DNA of 64,000 bases, from assembly GCA_947175645.1 (NCBI GenBank), contig CAMWNP010000003.1, positions 93,629 through 157,628 on the forward strand, written 5' to 3'. Origin of the DNA: an uncultured Porphyromonadaceae bacterium. Lineage in GTDB: Bacteria; Bacteroidota; Bacteroidia; Bacteroidales; Muribaculaceae. The translations under genes and the position numbers were made by a program. Below, in pieces: positions 9,745-19,758 of the stretch. Below the pieces are notes generated by a model. It worked only from the letters and a program-made list of their open reading frames with translations. It ran no database searches and had not been told where the DNA came from. Position 1 is the first letter of the stretch. Each line of letters starts with the position of its first letter.

Positions 9745-11169
9745 ATGCCCGACCGTAATCTCATAGTAGCGTTTGAAATAGGCAGTTCCAGAATCAAAGG
9801 GGCTGTGGCAAGTGTCGATCCCAACGGCGCCCTTACGGTTCTCGCCATTGAGGAAGAACCGCTCATTGACGCCGTTCGCTACGGCGTTGTAAGAAAGGTG
9901 GAGGAAGTGAGCAAACGAATCCAGAGCATTAAACTCAAACTTGAAAACTATGCCGCTGTGTCCCCGGGCAAGATAAAGCGCGTGTTCGTTTCTATAGGCG
10001 GACGTTCACTGCGCTCCACAACCATATCCGTTGAAAAGAAGTTCCCGGAAGAAACGGAAATCACCGATCTGGTGATACGGCAGTTGAAGGAGCAGGCACT
10101 TGCTCTTGGCGCCGACAACGCCGAGCGTGAGGTGCTGGCCGTTATTCCTCGTGACTTCGTGGTTGACAATATCCCTCAGAAAAATCCACGCGAGATTTAT
10201 GCCCACTCCATACAGGCTGACATCTGCCTCGTCACCGGACGTGCTACAAACACCCTCAATATCAAACGAGCCATTACGGAGCGTCTGGATATAGAAATAC
10301 AGTCACCTATCGTGCGCCAGATTGCCATAGGCGGCATAGTGCTGACTGACGAGGAGAAGAGTCGCGGATGCATGCTGGTGGATTTCGGGGCGGAGACTAC
10401 CACGGTTTCAATCTACCGCAACAACGGACTGATTTATCTGGCAGCCATTCCAATAGGTTCGAGGACCATCACTCGCGACCTCACCAACATCTCAGGGGTG
10501 GAGAGCCGTGCGGAGGAAATCAAGAAAACCGTTGGCAACATAAGCCCTGACGATAGTGCCCAGCCGATGGGCTCCGACGGTATGGACACCACGGAAATCA
10601 ACAACTATATCAGGGCCCGTGCAGGTGAGATTATCACCAACATCATGGAACAGCCTATTTATGCCGGAATGAAACTTTCTGACCTGAAGGGTGGAATAGT
10701 TGTAGTGGGAGGAGGAACCCGTCTGCGCGGATTTAATGCAATGTTGCGTAGCCAGAGCGGACTGTCCGTGCGTCAGGGTATGCCGTCGAACACCATCCGT
10801 ATAGCGGACCACCGTATCGATCCGTCAGCCGCGGTGGACATCATAGCCGTCCTGGCGGTGGCCGCGCGAGTGTCAAAGGAGAATCCATGTGTGGTTTATC
10901 CTGAAAAGGCACCGCAGACAGAGGCCGACAACACTCGGGGGGGGGGCCGGACTGAAGGCGAGGATGAAACCATTTCCAGGATTGGAAGCGACATGGATGG
11001 AGATCTTTCAGACCTTGAGGATGAGGATGAACGTCCGGCCAAGAAAAAAGATAAGAAAAAAACCGTTGACCAGAAGGGAACGAAAAACCTCCTTTCATTT
11101 TTCGGTGACAAACTAATGAGAATCCTCAGCGAGGAGTCGAACGACTCGGATCAGGATGATAATGATTAA
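9745..11169 (+). CDS. ftsA: Cell division protein FtsA (actin-like)
   Basis: FtsA, 474 residues, is the actin-family ATPase that tethers FtsZ to the membrane. The actin/HSP70 phosphate-1 signature lies at the N-terminus (VAFEIGSSRIKGA) and a second nucleotide motif is MLVDFGAETTTVSIY near residue 215. The C-terminal part is an acidic, lysine-rich linker (about 380-450), followed by NLLSFFGDKLMRILSEE, an amphipathic helix suited to membrane binding. The linker contains an unbroken run of ten G bases at 10937-10946 encoding Gly residues. ftsZ follows after 23 bases. Confidence 0.95.
   Translation: MPDRNLIVAFEIGSSRIKGAVASVDPNGALTVLAIEEEPLIDAVRYGVVRKVEEVSKRIQSIKLKLENYAAVSPGKIKRVFVSIGGRSLRSTTISVEKKFPEETEITDLVIRQLKEQALALGADNAEREVLAVIPRDFVVDNIPQKNPREIYAHSIQADICLVTGRATNTLNIKRAITERLDIEIQSPIVRQIAIGGIVLTDEEKSRGCMLVDFGAETTTVSIYRNNGLIYLAAIPIGSRTITRDLTNISGVESRAEEIKKTVGNISPDDSAQPMGSDGMDTTEINNYIRARAGEIITNIMEQPIYAGMKLSDLKGGIVVVGGGTRLRGFNAMLRSQSGLSVRQGMPSNTIRIADHRIDPSAAVDIIAVLAVAARVSKENPCVVYPEKAPQTEADNTRGGGRTEGEDETISRIGSDMDGDLSDLEDEDERPAKKKDKKKTVDQKGTKNLLSFFGDKLMRILSEESNDSDQDDND
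10937..10946 (+). repeat. Homopolymer of ten G bases inside ftsA
   Basis: Ten consecutive G bases encode part of Arg-Gly-Gly-Gly-Arg at FtsA residues 398-402, in the disordered linker ahead of the membrane-targeting helix. A gain or loss of one base would shift the frame before that helix. Long G runs are slippage-prone in replication and also a common place for sequencing error. Confidence 0.9.
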
Positions 11170-11192
11170 CCCTCTCTAAATCAATTTTACTT

Positions 11193-12545
11193 ATGTTCGA
11201 GATTGACCAAACTCCTTTCGTAGATAATAAGGATTCTGAATCCATCATAAAAGTCATTGGTGTGGGCGGTGGCGGCAATAACGCCATCAACCACATGTAC
11301 AAGCAGGGTGTCAGCGGTGTTTCTTTCGTTGTATGTAACACTGACAAGCAGGCGTTGAATCATTCCGCAGTGCCTACCCGTGTGCTTATCGGGCCCAATA
11401 CCACTTTCGGTCGTGGAGCGGGTAATAAACCGGAACTGGCCCGTGATGCCGCCGAGGAGAGTGCCGATGAAATCAACCGTCTTTTCGATGATGAGACAAA
11501 GATGGTATTCATCACGGCCGGCATGGGTGGCGGTACCGGAACCGGAGCCGCGCCGGTAGTGGCCCGCATAGCACGTGACCGTGGACTTCTCACCATAGGA
11601 ATCGTGACCATTCCCTTCCTGTTTGAAGGTGAGAGCAAGATACGCAAAGCGTTCAAGGGTGCTGATGAAATGGCCAAGTTCGTTGATGCGCTGCTTGTTA
11701 TCAACAATGAGCGCCTGACTGAAATATACCGTGACCTCAACTTCATCAACGCCTTCGCTAAGGCTGACGACACTTTGACCACGGCGGCCCGCTCCATATC
11801 GGAACTGATTTCGATAAACGGTCACATCAACCTTGACTTCAATGATGTAGACACAACTTTGCGCAACGGAGGTCTGGCAATCATTTCAACTGGTTATGCC
11901 GAAGGAGAGAACCGTGTGACCAACGCCATTAAGGATGCCCTGAATTCACCGCTTCTCAAGGATAGCGACATAAAGACTTCCAAGCACCTGCTTTTCAATA
12001 TCTATATCGATCCAAATGCCGAACAGGAGTTCAAGATGGATGAGGCTAATGAACTGACTGCGTTCACCAGCAATATCTATCCGGGAGTTGATGTGATCTG
12101 GGGTATAGCCTTTGATGAAACCTTGGGCAACAAGGTTAAGATTTCCGTGCTTGCATCAGGGTTCGGAACCACAGTGAAGGTTAACAACGCCGGCGGTAAC
12201 TTTGTCTATACACCTGATAAACAGGGTCAGACAGCGGATGAAACAGCCACTGCCGCAGCCGAACCTGACAACGAGCGTCTGGTAAAGGAATACGGTAAGG
12301 ACAAGATCGCCGAGCGCCAGCGTGCCGCTGACCGTATGCGTTACATTGTTCTCACTCCTGAACAGATGGATGATGACCGGGTGCTTATTGCTCTTGAAAA
12401 CTCACCGGCATATAACCGTGATCCGAAAATAGCCGAGCAGATACGTAAGTCAAATGCAGAGTCAGCCGCACAGAAGGTGGCTGTTGACAATGCCCGGAAC
12501 ACCAACCATAACAGCAGCGGAAGCGGCGACCTGATTGTGTTCTGA
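11193..12545 (+). CDS. ftsZ: Cell division protein FtsZ (tubulin-like GTPase)
   Basis: FtsZ, 450 residues, polymerises into the Z-ring. The GTP-binding G-box GGGTGTG is at residues 112-118 and the N-terminal motif IKVIGVGGGGNNA at 19-31. The GTPase and C-terminal subdomains extend to about residue 330. A variable linker follows, with a conserved-looking helix near 375-425 (MRYIVLTPEQMDDD onward), and the protein ends SSGSGDLIVF. I do not see the IPxFLR-type C-terminal peptide known from other phyla. It closes the dcw operon; a 74-base gap follows. Confidence 0.96.
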   Translation: MFEIDQTPFVDNKDSESIIKVIGVGGGGNNAINHMYKQGVSGVSFVVCNTDKQALNHSAVPTRVLIGPNTTFGRGAGNKPELARDAAEESADEINRLFDDETKMVFITAGMGGGTGTGAAPVVARIARDRGLLTIGIVTIPFLFEGESKIRKAFKGADEMAKFVDALLVINNERLTEIYRDLNFINAFAKADDTLTTAARSISELISINGHINLDFNDVDTTLRNGGLAIISTGYAEGENRVTNAIKDALNSPLLKDSDIKTSKHLLFNIYIDPNAEQEFKMDEANELTAFTSNIYPGVDVIWGIAFDETLGNKVKISVLASGFGTTVKVNNAGGNFVYTPDKQGQTADETATAAAEPDNERLVKEYGKDKIAERQRAADRMRYIVLTPEQMDDDRVLIALENSPAYNRDPKIAEQIRKSNAESAAQKVAVDNARNTNHNSSGSGDLIVF

Positions 12546-12619
12546 CGCCTGTCGCAACTATTTCATAATCAGGCCAACGAGTTAACTGATATAATTAATC
12601 CGGGAAGAACAGTCATTCA

Positions 12620-13432
12620 TTGAAGAGTTACCTGACAGACACCGGGGTTCAACTGTGCCGCCCCACCGATGTGCCCATGACAGAGGTGGAGCAGAAGGCT
12701 TTTACTGCCGTAGCCACAGATTACACCTGTGGCGAATTACCGGTGGAACGTAATCTCTCACCTGCGGGCGACTCGCCGCTGATAGCCATACTGCTTCTGC
12801 TGGCGGCTCTTGTGATGTTCAATGCCGGACATGCCCGCCGACTTTTCCGCAACCTTGGTCAGGACCTGTGGGGTCTGCGTCAGCGGCAGAACGCCTTTGA
12901 CGAGCATACGGCCAATGAAACCCAGACTTTCATTCTGCTCATATTCCTGCTATGTGTTGGTCAGGCACTGCTGTTGTATTCCTGGTTTGTGGGAGATGTC
13001 TCGGTCACATCGTTCCACACCATCAATATATGTCTGATAAGTCTGTTTGCGCTGACCGCGGGCTTCTTCATTTTCAAACTTCTGGCTATTATGGTTATAG
13101 GAAACGTGTTCACTGATTCCAATTCGGCGGCTATCTGGACACGAGGATTCAACACCACCTCCGCTTTTCTGGGTGTGCTGACAATTTTCCCGGCATTGAT
13201 AGTTATTTTCTATCCAACGATAGCATTTCCTATGATTATTCTGGCACTTTGCACGTTCATAGGGGCTGAAATATCATTTGTCATCAAGGGATTTAAAATT
13301 TTTTATGACAACTTTGCTGATTTGCTTTATTTTATTTTGTACCTTTGCAGTCTGGAAATCATCCCTATAGTTATTGTATATCTGATGGCGCGCGCCATCT
13401 GCATGTTTTTCTTATCTGAAATTAATATCTAA
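12620..13432 (+). CDS. DUF4271 family membrane protein
   Basis: A 270-residue integral membrane protein with about six hydrophobic segments after a polar N-terminus of roughly 50 residues. I recognise it as the DUF4271 family, commonly found directly upstream of uroporphyrinogen-III synthase in Bacteroidales; its function is unknown. The start is uncertain: TTG at 12620 gives the full frame, while ATG 12677 would remove 19 residues without touching a membrane segment. The stop lies four bases before the hemD start, so the two are probably co-transcribed. Confidence 0.8.
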   Translation: MKSYLTDTGVQLCRPTDVPMTEVEQKAFTAVATDYTCGELPVERNLSPAGDSPLIAILLLLAALVMFNAGHARRLFRNLGQDLWGLRQRQNAFDEHTANETQTFILLIFLLCVGQALLLYSWFVGDVSVTSFHTINICLISLFALTAGFFIFKLLAIMVIGNVFTDSNSAAIWTRGFNTTSAFLGVLTIFPALIVIFYPTIAFPMIILALCTFIGAEISFVIKGFKIFYDNFADLLYFILYLCSLEIIPIVIVYLMARAICMFFLSEINI

Positions 13433-13436
13433 GAGC

Positions 13437-14183
13437 GTGAGTATCAAAAAAATACTGGTTTCTCAACCCAAGCCTGCAAACGACAAATCACCATACTACG
13501 ACATAGCCAAACGTCATAATGTAGAAATAGTTTTCCGTCCCTTCATCAAAGTTGAGGGTCTCTCATCAAAGGATTTCCGTCAGCAGAAAGTGTCAATTCC
13601 TGAATATACCGCAATAATTTTTACGGCTAAGGCAGCCATTGATTCATTTTTCAAGATATGTGAGGAACTGCGTATTTCAATCCCTGATACGATGAAGTAT
13701 TTCTGCACCACAGAACAGATTGCGCTCTATCTCCAGAAATATATCGTTTACCGCAAGCGTAAGATTTTCCATGGCGTTACCGGCAAACTTGACGATCCCA
13801 CTCTCCAGCAGTATCTGGCAAAACACGGCAAGGAAAAATTCCTGTTTGCTGTCAGTGACATTCATCGTGATGAGCCTAATCCGTTGGATAAACTGAATAT
13901 CAACTACACCAAGGCTGTGATGTACCGTACGGTCAGCAACGATTTCGAAGAGGGTGAACCGAGAGACTTTGACATGATGCTCTTTTTCTCTCCCGCGGGA
14001 ATAGAGTCACTGCTTAAGAATTTCCCTGACATTGCTGATCGTGACGTCAAGATAGGATGTTTCGGTAACTACACCTGTCAGGCTGTTCGAGATGCCGGTC
14101 TGACCGTGGACTTCTCTGCTCCTACACCCAAGACCCCTTCGATGACGGCAGCGCTTGATCTGTATCTATCTGAGCACAAATGA
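13437..14183 (+). CDS. hemD: Uroporphyrinogen-III synthase
   Basis: A 248-residue protein fitting HemD, which cyclises hydroxymethylbilane to uroporphyrinogen III in tetrapyrrole synthesis. The family is poorly conserved. The call rests on the two-domain pattern, the strand KILVSQP at the start, the mid-protein segment YRTVSND, and FFSPAGIESLLK near residue 183, which matches the typical F-SPxGV motif. The start is GTG 13437. The stop overlaps the rnpA start by 4 bases. The DUF4271-hemD-rnpA-yidD order supports the call. Confidence 0.88.
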   Translation: MSIKKILVSQPKPANDKSPYYDIAKRHNVEIVFRPFIKVEGLSSKDFRQQKVSIPEYTAIIFTAKAAIDSFFKICEELRISIPDTMKYFCTTEQIALYLQKYIVYRKRKIFHGVTGKLDDPTLQQYLAKHGKEKFLFAVSDIHRDEPNPLDKLNINYTKAVMYRTVSNDFEEGEPRDFDMMLFFSPAGIESLLKNFPDIADRDVKIGCFGNYTCQAVRDAGLTVDFSAPTPKTPSMTAALDLYLSEHK

Positions 14184-14578
14184 AGCAGTTCGGGCTCAGG
14201 AAGTCGCAGAAGTTATGCTCTGAGATAGCAATAGATTCACTGTTCCGGCGGTCGGAAGACTCTCATGCAGCCCTCTGTTACCCGATAAGGGTGGTTTGGA
14301 GGTGCAACGGTTCAAGAAAGGCTGACCCGGAGACTCCTAAGTTCCTGATTTCAGTGCCGAAACGCAAACTGCGTCATGCTGTTGACCGTGTTCTCATGCG
14401 TCGCCGTATCCGTGAGGCTTACCGTCTGAATCATGCCGAACTGACCGGTGGATTGAGATTGCCGCTTGACATGGCGTTCATTTATGTTGCCGATACCAAC
14501 CTTCCATACGCAAACGTAGAAAGAGCCGTCCGCAGATGCTTACAGAAAATATCAGAAAAATATTCTCCTTCCTGCTGA
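14180..14578 (+). CDS. rnpA: Ribonuclease P protein component
   Basis: RnpA, 132 residues, basic, is the protein subunit that helps the RNase P RNA bind and cleave tRNA precursors. The conserved basic helix [20 protein letters not shown] occupies residues 61-80 and corresponds to the family RNR motif. The start ATG 14180 overlaps the hemD stop, and the 3' end overlaps the yidD start by 43 bases in another frame. The rnpA-yidD overlap is a widely conserved arrangement. Confidence 0.95.
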   Translation: MKQFGLRKSQKLCSEIAIDSLFRRSEDSHAALCYPIRVVWRCNGSRKADPETPKFLISVPKRKLRHAVDRVLMRRRIREAYRLNHAELTGGLRLPLDMAFIYVADTNLPYANVERAVRRCLQKISEKYSPSC

Positions 14579-14772
14579 TCCTGCCCATCCGTTTCTACAG
14601 GTTCTGCATATCACCTCTTTTTCCGCCTGCCTGCCGCTACACACCCACCTGCAGCCAATATGCGATAGAGGCTATCACTCGTCATGGACCTCTGAAAGGT
14701 TCGTGGCTGGCGGTTAAACGGATATGCCGCTGTCACCCGTGGGGAGGGTCAGGTTATGATCCTGTTCCATGA
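14536..14772 (+). CDS. yidD: Membrane protein insertion efficiency factor YidD
   Basis: YidD, 78 residues, is a small membrane-associated protein that assists YidC-dependent insertion. An N-terminal amphipathic or hydrophobic segment is followed by the family signature [15 protein letters not shown] and the end motif [13 protein letters not shown]. It overlaps the end of rnpA by 43 bases and the tatD start by 4 bases, so the three genes are tightly coupled. Confidence 0.96.
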   Translation: MLTENIRKIFSFLLILPIRFYRFCISPLFPPACRYTPTCSQYAIEAITRHGPLKGSWLAVKRICRCHPWGGSGYDPVP

Positions 14773-15410
14773 AGAGCGTAATATTTGACATTCACCACCA
14801 TGGCCTGACCGCTCCGGATGATGCCGTGACATCCTTTTCACCCGGTGAGAGTGTGCCCGAGGGATCAGGACTGCTGTCCGTAGGGCTGCATCCGTGGCTT
14901 ACTGCCGGAATCGGGAGTGCGGTCATGGGGTTTCTCAAAGAACTGATAGTTACAACGCCACGCATTGTTGCGGTTGGAGAAACCGGAATAGACAGGTTAC
15001 GTGGTGCATCCGTTGAGGTTCAGTGTAAACTGTTCCGAGTGCATGTGGAGTTGAGCGAGAGTCTCGGTCTGCCCCTTGTTATTCATTGTGTGCGTGCCAC
15101 AGACCTGATTCTGCATCAGCATAAACTTATCAATCCGCGGCAGCACTGGGCTATACATGGTTTCCGCGGCAAGCCCGGTGAAGTAAAACTATTGACATCG
15201 CGCGGTATTTTTCTCTCATACGGTGAGAAGTTCAATGTGGAATCACTGTCAGAGACTCCACGGGATTTTATTCTCGCCGAAACGGATGAGGCAGATATGA
15301 CTGCAGCGGAGATTATCAGCCGTCTGGAACCGTTTGCTAATCCCTGCTTGATTGCTGAGAATTCAGAACGGTTCCTGTCATCGCCACTGAATAAAACTCG
15401 GCTTTCTTAG
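14769..15410 (+). CDS. TatD-family metal-dependent hydrolase
   Basis: A 213-residue member of the TatD family, amidohydrolase-fold nucleases or DNases with two metals. Metal-ligand positions can be followed: DIHHHG at residues 7-12 (HxH), GETGIDR near 75, IHCVRA near 110, HGFRG near 132 and AETDE near 170. It is shorter than the usual 255-265 residues and looks like the compact Bacteroidetes form, which often sits after yidD. The last 74 bases overlap, in the opposite direction, the end of the DNA glycosylase gene. Substrate is not known. Confidence 0.85.
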   Translation: MKSVIFDIHHHGLTAPDDAVTSFSPGESVPEGSGLLSVGLHPWLTAGIGSAVMGFLKELIVTTPRIVAVGETGIDRLRGASVEVQCKLFRVHVELSESLGLPLVIHCVRATDLILHQHKLINPRQHWAIHGFRGKPGEVKLLTSRGIFLSYGEKFNVESLSETPRDFILAETDEADMTAAEIISRLEPFANPCLIAENSERFLSSPLNKTRLS

Positions 15411-15933
15411 CCAGAGGAAGAGGATAAGCGCGTGAGGTTGACGGGCATCGCCATAGGGTAATGTCCCCGACAGAAGTGACTGAATGTCCCATGGCCGGAG
15501 GTTGCACTCCTAATTGTTCGGCGGCTATCACGGTGGCTTTGTCACCTGTTGTTATCACCGTGTGGCAAAGCGGCATACGTTTAAGCAGGGCGTGGAGATC
15601 GACCGGCTCTATGACTTCCAGAAACTTGTCGGAAGCATTGTTCTTGAGACGTCGTGCCACCTTCACGGTGTCGTTCATCGCTATTCCTTTATCATTCAGA
15701 AGAGCCTTGATTTTCGCAAGATCAAAGTTTTTGGTGCCGGGAGTCAGCAATGCTTCACGGTTACCGAAAAAGATCAGCCCCATCATGTACCAGAAGTCGT
15801 TTGTGCGGTTGGGGTAGTAGAAATCCATGCTCCAGCGATGGGGGCCGGGTGGGAACGTCCCCATTATCAGAATCCGGGCATTTTGGGGTATGTATGGTTC
15901 CCAGGGATGCTGCTCATAATCAGTCATGGTCAA
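15337..15933 (-). CDS. MUG-type uracil/hypoxanthine-DNA glycosylase family protein
   Basis: A 198-residue protein of the uracil-DNA glycosylase superfamily, most like the DNA-deoxyinosine (MUG-like) glycosylases that remove deaminated bases. The N-terminal segment ILIMGTFPPGP corresponds to the active-site loop in which a GxxPS-type motif binds the base. FYYPNRTNDFW then follows, as in this family. CPSTSRAY near residue 160 fits the second, leucine-loop region. It is transcribed toward tatD and their 3' ends overlap by 74 bases. Exact base specificity cannot be read from the sequence. Confidence 0.82.
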   Translation of the reverse strand: MTMTDYEQHPWEPYIPQNARILIMGTFPPGPHRWSMDFYYPNRTNDFWYMMGLIFFGNREALLTPGTKNFDLAKIKALLNDKGIAMNDTVKVARRLKNNASDKFLEVIEPVDLHALLKRMPLCHTVITTGDKATVIAAEQLGVQPPAMGHSVTSVGDITLWRCPSTSRAYPLPLAKKAEFYSVAMTGTVLNSQQSSRD

Positions 15934-15984
15934 TAAAGGCGTGTAATATAAGATGTTGATCAGGCATGTTCTGACAAACCTTAA

Positions 15985-16025
15985 GAGAGGCTATGTCAAA
16001 ATGGATGTTTTTGACATAGCCTCTC
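15985..16025 (-). terminator. 17-bp perfect stem-loop terminator after ridA
   Basis: GAGAGGCTATGTCAAAA at 15985-16001 pairs perfectly with 16009-16025 across a 7-base loop. It begins 13 bases beyond the ridA stop on the minus strand and probably ends the lepA-yihY-ridA transcript. On the minus strand it is followed by TTAAGGTTTGTCAGAA, a tail shared with the hairpin at 33885. Confidence 0.75.
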
Positions 16026-16038
16026 CTGAAGGAAACTA

Positions 16039-16413
16039 TTATCGGGTTGCGATAACTTCAATTTCCACGAGCACCTGCTTGGGAAGTTCGCGTACAGCCA
16101 CGGCTGAACGGGCAGGGAAGGGAGCGGTGAAGTGCTCGGCATAAACGGCATTCATGTCAGCGAAGTCATTCATGTCGCGCAGGAACACGGTGGTTTTCAC
16201 AACGTTGTCGATTGTCAGACCGGCTTCAGCGAGAATCGCCTTTATGTTCAAGATGGACTGATTGGTCTGTGGTGCGATTCCTTCAGGAATCTCACCTGTT
16301 GCGGGGTTTACGGGAATCTGTCCGGAGATAAATACGAATGGACCTGCATCGATGGCCTGGCTGTAGGGGCCGATGGCACCCGGAGCATTTGTGGTTGCTA
16401 TCTGTTTCTTCAT
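16039..16413 (-). CDS. ridA: RidA family enamine/imine deaminase
   Basis: A 124-residue RidA/YER057c/UK114 protein, a cytosolic trimer that hydrolyses reactive 2-aminoacrylate and related imines made by PLP enzymes. Family features are the N-terminal [11 protein letters not shown], the central [10 protein letters not shown], and [18 protein letters not shown], containing the arginine that binds the substrate carboxylate. The start overlaps the yihY stop by 4 bases (ATGA). Confidence 0.95.
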   Translation of the reverse strand: MKKQIATTNAPGAIGPYSQAIDAGPFVFISGQIPVNPATGEIPEGIAPQTNQSILNIKAILAEAGLTIDNVVKTTVFLRDMNDFADMNAVYAEHFTAPFPARSAVAVRELPKQVLVEIEVIATR

Positions 16414-17753
16414 TTTTTGTTTATGGTTAAGTTTGTCAATAAAAGGCTGTCAATATCGGAGTATGTTTTGTCAGTGAAATTATCCACTACATTAATAATG
16501 TCAGCGAACTCATGGTTAAATCCCGGGAGGAAATCAGAGTTTCCGAGGTCCTCCAGACTTTTTATCACGAATCCCACTGAAATGTTGTCGGCATCTATGG
16601 CCGGAACATAGCCTGTTTTGCCATTATTCGTGTTTATGATGGCTTTATAAATTAGTCCGGCCTGCATCAGTTTTTCTGTAATTTCAGTTACCAGAGCAAT
16701 GGGGAATCCGAAATCCATTGCAATGTCGTTGTCGTTTCGTGGGGTTCGTTTCGCTGCATAGTCCTGTACGATAACCGCAGTTACAGCCAACATCACTTTC
16801 TTCCTGTAATCGGGTGAGATTCCTGAAATCTGGCTGGCGAAGGAGTATCTGAATATATTCTGTGAAGAGAAGCATATTACTGCTCCGGCCAGAGTGATCA
16901 TCCAGACAAGTTGGAGCCATATCATGAGCAGCGGCAGGAATGCCACCGAGCCGTAAATGGCATTGTATTTGGAAACGTACATCTGTCCGCTTACAAAGAG
17001 CCATTGCAGTATTTCATAGGCTGTACCGGCCAGAATACCTGCTATCAGTGCGTTCGGGAATTTCACCTTCGTGTTGGGGACCAGCATGTAGGCAGCGGTA
17101 AACATAAGCCATGTCAGAACAACGGCCGATGCATCAAGCAGAAATCCTGTAAGTGGAGTTACGAAGTCATAAGGGAAGAACTGCTGGAGTGTGGATGACA
17201 TCATGACGCTGATTCCGGTGGATGAGATGAGCAGCACCGGGAGAATGAGAAACATTGCGGTGTAGTCAGTGATCTGACGCCACAGTGTACGTCCGTGGCG
17301 GACTCCCCAGATTTTGTTGAAAGCACCCTCCACACTTGCCACCAGAGATACGAGAGTCCACAACAGAACAAGAATCCCCACTCCCACGAACACTCCTTCC
17401 GACGATTGATTCAGGTAAGAGTCCACGAACACGAAACTTTCCTGAATGGCGGTTCGCTGTGCGGGGAAAGCATCCAGCAACGCTTTCTGGATAACCGACA
17501 CAAATCCGAAACCCTTTCCAATGGCAAAAATCAGCGCCAGGGCGGGGATGGTGGCCAGCAGTGTGCGGAAAGCCATGCCACATGCGGCAGTCTGAACATC
17601 CTTGCTAAGGAATGAGCGGACAGAGAGGTTCAATGTTTTGATAACGGAAACTTTCCATCCCTTGCGAGTGTCAGACCATACGCCAGCCGAGCAGTAGTCC
17701 CACCATTTGGTGAGTCTGTTGACGATTACGGTTGTTAATTCCTTGATGTTCAT
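16410..17753 (-). CDS. YihY/BrkB-family inner membrane protein
   Basis: A 447-residue membrane protein with the YihY/BrkB fold, six hydrophobic segments between about residues 50 and 310, and a cytoplasmic C-terminal domain of about 120 residues that resembles a winged-helix-like extension. Diagnostic stretches are [13 protein letters not shown] and [17 protein letters not shown]. The family was once misnamed ribonuclease BN; its function is unclear. I start at ATG 17753 (MNIKELTT); an upstream in-frame start would add 20 poorly convincing residues. It lies 56 bases after lepA on the same strand. Confidence 0.88.
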   Translation of the reverse strand: MNIKELTTVIVNRLTKWWDYCSAGVWSDTRKGWKVSVIKTLNLSVRSFLSKDVQTAACGMAFRTLLATIPALALIFAIGKGFGFVSVIQKALLDAFPAQRTAIQESFVFVDSYLNQSSEGVFVGVGILVLLWTLVSLVASVEGAFNKIWGVRHGRTLWRQITDYTAMFLILPVLLISSTGISVMMSSTLQQFFPYDFVTPLTGFLLDASAVVLTWLMFTAAYMLVPNTKVKFPNALIAGILAGTAYEILQWLFVSGQMYVSKYNAIYGSVAFLPLLMIWLQLVWMITLAGAVICFSSQNIFRYSFASQISGISPDYRKKVMLAVTAVIVQDYAAKRTPRNDNDIAMDFGFPIALVTEITEKLMQAGLIYKAIINTNNGKTGYVPAIDADNISVGFVIKSLEDLGNSDFLPGFNHEFADIINVVDNFTDKTYSDIDSLLLTNLTINKK

Positions 17754-17809
17754 GCTATAAAAAAACAGATGGTCAGGCGACAGAATAAGAATAGTGGTGA
17801 TACCTGATG

Positions 17810-19597
17810 TCAATCAAGTTTGAGCACGGCGAGGAATGCTTTCTGGGGAACCTCCACCGAGCCTATCTGTTTCATTCGTTTTTTACCTTTCTTCTGCTTT
17901 TCAAGGAGTTTCCTTTTACGGGATATGTCGCCGCCGTAGCATTTTGCGGTTACATCCTTGCGCACTGCCTTAATGGTTTCACGTGCGATGATTTTGGCTC
18001 CTATGGCAGCCTGAATGGCAATGTCGAACTGCTGGCGGGGAATCAGTTCTTTCAGTTTCTCGCACATTCTTCTGCCGAAATTGACTGCGTTGTCCACGTG
18101 AGTGAGAGTTGATAGTGCGTCGACGCTCTCTCCGTTCAGCAGTATGTCAAGTTTGATCAGTTTGCTTTCACGGAAGTCGTGGAGATGGTAGTCAAATGAG
18201 GCGTAACCTTTGGAGATGGATTTCAGTTTGTCGTAGAAGTCGATGACTATTTCGCCCAACGGCATGTCAAAGATCATTTCCATGCGATTGCCTGAAATGT
18301 ATTCCTGCTTGACCAGTTCGCCGCGCTTGCTGAGACAGAGAGTCATTATTGGCCCGATGAATTCCGCAGCAGTTATGACCGATGCACGAATATACGGTTC
18401 CTCGATGTGGTCGATAAGAGTTATGTCAGGCAGTCCTGAAGGGTTATGAACCTCGGTCATGTTCCCTTTTTTGTCAAATACGCGGTATGAAACGTTCGGA
18501 ACGGTGGTTATCACCTCCATGTCGAACTCACGGCTCAGTCGTTCCTGAATGATTTCCATGTGGAGCAGCCCGAGGAAACCGCAGCGGAAACCGAATCCGA
18601 GAGCGGCAGATGATTCAGGGGTGAATGTCAGCGATGCGTCGTTGAGTTGGAGTTTCTCAAGAGACGCGCGCAGATTCTCGAAGTCTTCCGTCTCAATGGG
18701 GTATACACCTGCGAAGACCATCGGTTTTACTTCCTCAAAGCCGTCGATGGCCTCCTTGCACGGGTTCTCGACGTGAGTGATTGTGTCGCCTACTTTCACC
18801 TCCTTGCTGGTTTTTATTCCGGATATGATGTATCCTACATTACCGGCCGAGAGTTCCTCGCGTGGCGACATTTCCAGTTTCAGAACTCCTATTTCATCGG
18901 CATGGTACTCCTTTCCGGTAGCGACGAATTTGACGAAATCGTTCTTGCGGATGGTTCCGTTAACAATCTTGAAGTAGGCGATGATACCACGGAATGGGTT
19001 GAACACAGAATCGAAAATGAGTGCCTGGAGGGGTGCTTCAGGATCACCTTTCGGGGCCGGTATCCGGTCAACGATGGCTTTGATAATTTCAGGTATACCT
19101 ACGCCGGTTTTACCACTGGCACGAATAATATCGGCCCGGTCACAACCGAGCAGGTCAACAATCTGATCCTCCACCTCATCGGGTTTTGCGCTGTCAAGGT
19201 CAACCTTATTTATTACCGGAATAATCTCAAGATCGTTGTCGATTGCCATGTAGAGGTTGGAGATGGTCTGAGCCTGGATTCCCTGGGATGCGTCAACAAT
19301 GAGCAGTGCACCCTCGCATGCGGCAATGGAACGAGACACCTCGTAACTGAAATCAACGTGTCCCGGGGTGTCGATGAGGTTCAGGATATATTTCTCACCG
19401 TCAACCGTTGTTTCCATCTGAATGGCATGGCTTTTGATGGTGATGCCACGTTCGCGTTCCAGATCCATGTCGTCAAGCACCTGAGCCTCCATATCCTTTT
19501 GAGCGATGGTGTCAGTGTACTCCAGCAGACGGTCGGCAAGGGTTGATTTGCCGTGGTCAATGTGGGCTATTATGCAGAAATTTCTGATATTTTTCAT
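17810..19597 (-). CDS. lepA: Elongation factor 4 (LepA)
   Basis: LepA, 595 residues, is a translational GTPase associated with the ribosome and membrane. The G1 motif AHIDHGKST starts at residue 11, G3 DTPGHVDF lies near 80 and NKVDLDSA near 130. The C-terminal domain unique to LepA is complete. I start at ATG 19597 (MKNIRNFC), matching the family N-terminus; the frame is open 30 codons further upstream but that part is not LepA-like and contains the leader hairpin. It is probably the first gene of lepA-yihY-ridA. Confidence 0.96.
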   Translation of the reverse strand: MKNIRNFCIIAHIDHGKSTLADRLLEYTDTIAQKDMEAQVLDDMDLERERGITIKSHAIQMETTVDGEKYILNLIDTPGHVDFSYEVSRSIAACEGALLIVDASQGIQAQTISNLYMAIDNDLEIIPVINKVDLDSAKPDEVEDQIVDLLGCDRADIIRASGKTGVGIPEIIKAIVDRIPAPKGDPEAPLQALIFDSVFNPFRGIIAYFKIVNGTIRKNDFVKFVATGKEYHADEIGVLKLEMSPREELSAGNVGYIISGIKTSKEVKVGDTITHVENPCKEAIDGFEEVKPMVFAGVYPIETEDFENLRASLEKLQLNDASLTFTPESSAALGFGFRCGFLGLLHMEIIQERLSREFDMEVITTVPNVSYRVFDKKGNMTEVHNPSGLPDITLIDHIEEPYIRASVITAAEFIGPIMTLCLSKRGELVKQEYISGNRMEMIFDMPLGEIVIDFYDKLKSISKGYASFDYHLHDFRESKLIKLDILLNGESVDALSTLTHVDNAVNFGRRMCEKLKELIPRQQFDIAIQAAIGAKIIARETIKAVRKDVTAKCYGGDISRKRKLLEKQKKGKKRMKQIGSVEVPQKAFLAVLKLD

Positions 19598-19616
19598 CAT
19601 AAATTTGAAAAAGTTA

Positions 19617-19658
19617 GGTGACTCTGCCATAGTTAAGACAGAATCACCCACAAAGTTA
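19617..19658 (-). promoter_or_regulatory. lepA promoter -7 box and leader hairpin
   Basis: On the minus strand TAACTTTG (19658-19651) matches the Bacteroidetes -7 consensus TAnnTTTG. About 3 bases downstream, an inverted repeat of ten bases (GGTGATTCTG at 19648-19639 with 19626-19617, one G-T pair) would form a hairpin in the first part of the lepA leader, about 20 bases before the start codon. A clear -33 TTTG was not found. Confidence 0.5.
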
Positions 19659-19758
19659 CGAAAAAATGAATAAAATCCATAATGCAAGATTCACAAATTT
19701 TCGTACAGACGAGGCATCAACACGCGTCAGCGACATGATATGGTCTTTGACATGAACC

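Noticed and set aside
18647-19546. A 299-codon open frame opposite lepA
   Set aside because: Mirror frame of a highly conserved gene; no start context or recognisable motif.
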